From Thermoproteus uzoniensis 768-20 (GTDB lineage Archaea; Thermoproteota; Thermoprotei; Thermoproteales; Thermoproteaceae), in the NCBI RefSeq assembly GCF_000193375.1, contig NC_015315.1:1372622-1436621 (forward strand): 64,000 nucleotides of DNA, in the 5' to 3' direction. The notes below the pieces were generated by a model that saw only the letters and a program-made list of their open reading frames with translations, was not told where the DNA came from and did not search any database. Positions 61,472 to 64,000 of the stretch are shown in pieces. Numbering within the stretch: position 1 is the stretch's first letter; each line of letters begins with the position of its first letter. A program made the translations under genes and the position numbers.

Positions 61472-62361
61472 GGATGGACCGCGATCTGTTGTTGCTGCCG
61501 GTGGCCATAGTCGCCATATCGAGCGCGTCGATACTTATCAGGCTGACCGAGGCGGATCCCGTGGCGATAACTTTCTGGCGCCTCGCCATAGCGACAGCCA
61601 TAACTATCGCCGTCGCCGAGGCCTCCGGGAGGGGGGTGAAGGTGGGCGGGTGGTGGCCGGCCGCCGCGGCGGCGGGCGCCCTGCTCGCGATCCACTTCAC
61701 GACCTGGATAGCCTCCCTCTTCTACACGACCATAGCCATAAGCACGACCTTGGTGAATCTACATCCGCTGGTCATGTTGGCCATAAGCAAATACGGCCTC
61801 TCCGAGAGGGTCAGCAGAAGGACCGCGATAGGCGTCGCCTCGTCGGTGGCCGGCAGCCTCCTCATGTTCTCGGCCGCGGCTGGCCTCGGCGGGGCCAACC
61901 TCCTCGGGGCGTTCCTCGCCTTTATCGGGGCGTTGGCCTTCGCAGGCTACCTCGCTGTGGGCCGGCTCGTGAGGGCTAGGGCCGATACTCTGAGCTACAC
62001 GGCGGTCGCCTACGGCTTCGCGGCCCTATTCGCGCTCGCGGCGTCGTTGGGGCTGGGCGCCAAGCTCTTCGGGTACTCCCCGGACGTGTACGCGCTCTTC
62101 GCGGCGATCGCGGTAGTGCCCATGTTGTTAGGCCACAGTATATTCAACTACTTATTGGGCAGATATAGGGCCATCACGGTCGCAGTAAGCGCCCTCGGGG
62201 AGCCGGTCGGCGCCACCCTCCTGGCGATGCCCATATTCGGCCAAATACCGCAGCCCAACGTGGTCCTCGGCATGGCCTTGATACTCGCCGGCGTCGTGGT
62301 GGTGTCCCTCGAGGAGGCTCAGCCCAAGAACCCTCTAGCCCGCGCCTCCGCCAGCACGTAG
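61468..62361 (+). CDS. EamA/DMT-family transporter
   Basis: 297 residues (GTG 61468 or ATG 61474) with ten hydrophobic segments in two similar halves, the layout of drug/metabolite transporters. LLPVAIVAISSASILIRLTE opens the first half, ending FWRLAIATAIT; the second half has LGHSIFNYLLGRYRAITVAV and LGEPVGATLLAM, the typical EamA end. Substrate unknown. The 3' end overlaps the convergent PEP carboxylase gene by 43 nt. Confidence 0.88.
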   Translation: MRMDRDLLLLPVAIVAISSASILIRLTEADPVAITFWRLAIATAITIAVAEASGRGVKVGGWWPAAAAAGALLAIHFTTWIASLFYTTIAISTTLVNLHPLVMLAISKYGLSERVSRRTAIGVASSVAGSLLMFSAAAGLGGANLLGAFLAFIGALAFAGYLAVGRLVRARADTLSYTAVAYGFAALFALAASLGLGAKLFGYSPDVYALFAAIAVVPMLLGHSIFNYLLGRYRAITVAVSALGEPVGATLLAMPIFGQIPQPNVVLGMALILAGVVVVSLEEAQPKNPLARASAST

Positions 62362-63695
62362 GACTGAGACGGGACAAACGGCGGAAGCCCCTCGGCGCGT
62401 TCGGCCCTTATGCCCAACACGTCCAGAGCCTCGTCCACCTCGTCCACTATACGGCGGCCCAAGAGCGACTCGGCCCTCCTCCTGTCGTAGAACTGCGCGT
62501 CGTATTCGAGCTCTCTGAGATACGCCGGTAGCGCCCTCAAGAGCTTGTCCAGCTCTCCGCGTCTGTGGAGCGTCGTCACGTAGGGCGCGTCCAGGAGGGT
62601 CGGAGGCAGGCCGGCGGCGTACCAAGCCGCAGTATAGACTATCGCGCGGGGCACGTTCACGACGCCGCCGTTGGATATTATAGATCTGCCGTAGACGCGC
62701 CACGAAACTCTGTCCCGCGTCGAGGGGATCAAGGAGGCGAGCTCGGCGATCTTGTCGGCGTATTTTGAGACGAGCTGTCTGTAGGACTCGGAGGCCTCCC
62801 TGACTACAAGCGAGGCCCAAGTAGCATCTAGCGAGGCGTCGGGGCCGCGGCCGGCCGCCGCGAGCAGAGTCTCTCTGACGGATAGGTACCGCTGATACGG
62901 CACGTCGTAGCGCACCGCCGACTGCACCGTGGCCGTCCAGAAGCCCGAGTACTGGTCGGCCTCGACGGAGGCGAGAGCCGGGTTGTTCAGACCTCCTCTA
63001 AACGGCGGGGAGCCCATGCCGAGGATCGGCGCTATCTCGTGGTCCAGCTCTGAGTTCAGCCTGCCTATCTCGGCGAGGGCTACGCGGAGCGCCAGAGCTG
63101 AGGCTATGTGGCCGTTCACGACGGCCGAGTCGCTCTTGCCCAGGAAGACCCTCACCTGCTCTAGGAATACGCCGCGTCTGATATACTCCTGGATGATCAC
63201 CTTGACGAACTCCGCTATTCTGAGATGCTTAGCCGCGTCCTCGACCAGAGGCACCAGCTGTATCTCCGCCTTGCCCGAGTAGGCGGCGGCTTTCCTGGCC
63301 AGCATATCTGTGGCGAGCCTGACGTCCTCGGGGCTCTCCGACATGGGGAGGACTATCCAACGCACCCCGTGCACGCCGGCCTCCTTGAGGGCCCTTAGAT
63401 CCGCCAGCACCGCGGCCTCCATGGCCAACATGCTCCTCTCGAAGTCCTCGAGCGAAGGGTTGGGTATACGGGGCGTTACGAAGAAGCGCTCTCCGAGGGG
63501 TATCCCCGACTTGAGGGCCCTCAACACTATATCTCTAGGCTGTATATACGGCGTCCCCTTCCCCTCGAAATCCGACATAACCTCGTCGCAGCCGTAGATG
63601 GCGTAGGCCGCCACGGCCTCCTCAACCTCCTCCTCGGCGGTTATCTTTATTGTGGAGTCTGGATGTTGCGTGCACATGAGGCGCGGCAGATACAT
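62319..63695 (-). CDS. ppcA: Archaeal-type phosphoenolpyruvate carboxylase
   Basis: Fixes bicarbonate onto PEP to give oxaloacetate; in crenarchaea it serves anaplerosis and autotrophic carbon fixation. 458 residues, about half the length of bacterial enzymes, as usual for the archaeal family. Segments are LMCTQHPDSTIKITAEEEVE, DEVMSDFEGKGTPYIQP, RWIVLPMSESPED, VRVFLGKSDSAVVNGH and MGSPPFRGGLNNP. ATG 63695 is about 24 nt after CGATATATAG. Confidence 0.95.
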   Translation of the reverse strand: MYLPRLMCTQHPDSTIKITAEEEVEEAVAAYAIYGCDEVMSDFEGKGTPYIQPRDIVLRALKSGIPLGERFFVTPRIPNPSLEDFERSMLAMEAAVLADLRALKEAGVHGVRWIVLPMSESPEDVRLATDMLARKAAAYSGKAEIQLVPLVEDAAKHLRIAEFVKVIIQEYIRRGVFLEQVRVFLGKSDSAVVNGHIASALALRVALAEIGRLNSELDHEIAPILGMGSPPFRGGLNNPALASVEADQYSGFWTATVQSAVRYDVPYQRYLSVRETLLAAAGRGPDASLDATWASLVVREASESYRQLVSKYADKIAELASLIPSTRDRVSWRVYGRSIISNGGVVNVPRAIVYTAAWYAAGLPPTLLDAPYVTTLHRRGELDKLLRALPAYLRELEYDAQFYDRRRAESLLGRRIVDEVDEALDVLGIRAERAEGLPPFVPSQSYVLAEARARGFLG

Positions 63696-63738
63696 TGGAG
63701 GCTTGAGGCGCCCGCTATATATCGATTAGCGCAGAGAA

Positions 63739-63752
63739 TAACTACGTAGTTA
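63739..63752. promoter_or_regulatory. Perfect 14-bp palindrome upstream of ppcA
   Basis: TAACTACGTAGTTA lies about 20 nt upstream of the ppcA TATA box (CGATATATAG), where archaeal regulators commonly bind. It could control ppcA. The rest of 63753-63887 has a TATA-like GGTATATAG near 63795 but no supportable gene. Confidence 0.4.
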
Positions 63753-63887
63753 GGGACTGGCTGAAACCTAGTCGCAGAGATTGCGTATTGTTAGGTATAT
63801 AGTACTAGATAGTCGGGTAATCATTTGAAGATGTGGCGTGGGGCCTACGCCGGCTCACTGAGATAGTTGATCGACGGCGGGCCCCCA

Positions 63888-64000
63888 CTAGCCGCTCTGG
63901 GGCTGAGGGGTCAGCTTGGCTTGGGGGAAACGCCTCCATATCTCGTCGACGAGGAACTGCCTCACCTTGGCCACCAAGTTCCTCGCCTCGTCGCAGTTCC
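63888..64000 (-). CDS. Unknown protein, C-terminal fragment
   Basis: The last 37 codons of a reverse-strand gene run off the right edge. The fragment reads NCDEARNLVAKVRQFLVDE, then IWRRFPQAKLTPQPQSG and TAG at 63888-63890. It is helical with a hydrophilic tail. Too short to assign. Confidence 0.5.
   Translation of the reverse strand, partial: NCDEARNLVAKVRQFLVDEIWRRFPQAKLTPQPQSG

Noticed and set aside
63831-63866. Eleven-codon frame MWRGAYAGSLR after a TATA-like element.
   Set aside because: No gene follows in coupling distance and spacing to the TATA box is poor.
1-64000. CRISPR arrays and insertion sequences.
   Set aside because: No regularly spaced direct repeats, terminal inverted repeats or transposase-like reading frames were seen.

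Overview
The window reads as a chromosome segment of a hyperthermophilic crenarchaeon of the Thermoproteaceae (Thermoproteus/Pyrobaculum type). The evidence is a gene for the small chromatin protein CC1, PaREP1-family genes, archaeal RfcS/RfcL and Orc1/Cdc6, archaeal-type PEP carboxylase, tRNA genes carrying several bulge-helix-bulge introns at non-canonical positions, and TATA boxes placed about 25 nt before the start codon so that most mRNAs should be leaderless. GTG and TTG starts are common. No CRISPR array, insertion sequence or rRNA gene is visible.

Layout. 1-5.8 kb: a partial ModE-like regulator divergent from an unusual double-length MoaC, then cytidine deaminase, an AT-rich Fe-S protein gene, an SDR, GlyA and an Mrp ATPase. 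6-12.2 kb: uS2, MEMO, type 2 IPP isomerase, a zinc-ribbon protein, uL2, a possible tRNA-splicing-endonuclease structural subunit, pyruvate kinase and a PaREP1 gene. 12.4-25.7 kb: a frameshifted retropepsin-like gene, CysS, enolase, and two cell-surface genes, one of 2,723 codons with a strong promoter and a C-terminal membrane anchor (probable S-layer protein). 25.7-34.8 kb: AMMECR1, a Pro-rich thioredoxin-like protein, CYTH, DNA ligase, PfkB kinase, nucleotidyltransferase, two related coiled-coil proteins, RibH and a prenyl synthase. 34.8-37.2 kb: a gene-poor stretch with four tRNAs (Pro-CGG, Arg-GCG, Pro-GGG, Thr-CGT; five introns in three of them) and decayed gene remnants.

37.2-50.4 kb: oxidoreductase, VIT/DUF211 pair, eL14-Cbf5, a 16-codon microgene, a YkgJ/ferredoxin/DUF99 operon, CC1, uS7, RfcS-RfcL, and a wHTH-Cdc6 pair whose AT-rich upstream region is an origin candidate, then Cgi121 of KEOPS, NfeD and a methyltransferase. 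50.4-53 kb: trpE-trpG-trpC, preceded by a possible five-codon leader ending in Trp. 53.8-59.7 kb: a cobamide nucleotide-loop and salvage cluster (cobS, cobD, a single-cysteine SQR-like flavoprotein, cbiZ, cobT, cobO, and a CobY fused to a SerK-like kinase domain). 59.8-64 kb: purine permease, EamA transporter, PEP carboxylase and a partial gene.

The most notable observations are: (1) a tandem MoaC whose two halves have lost complementary active-site residues; (2) a CobY-SerK-like fusion that could be the missing threonine kinase of cobamide synthesis; (3) a repeated arrangement in which a leaderless short ORF overlaps the start of the main gene (trpE, cgi121, EamA); (4) the intron-rich tRNA cluster beside a candidate splicing-endonuclease subunit; (5) a 16-codon Lys/Gln/Glu microgene with its own promoter. 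All functions are assigned by reading the translated sequences and recalling family motifs; no database search was run.
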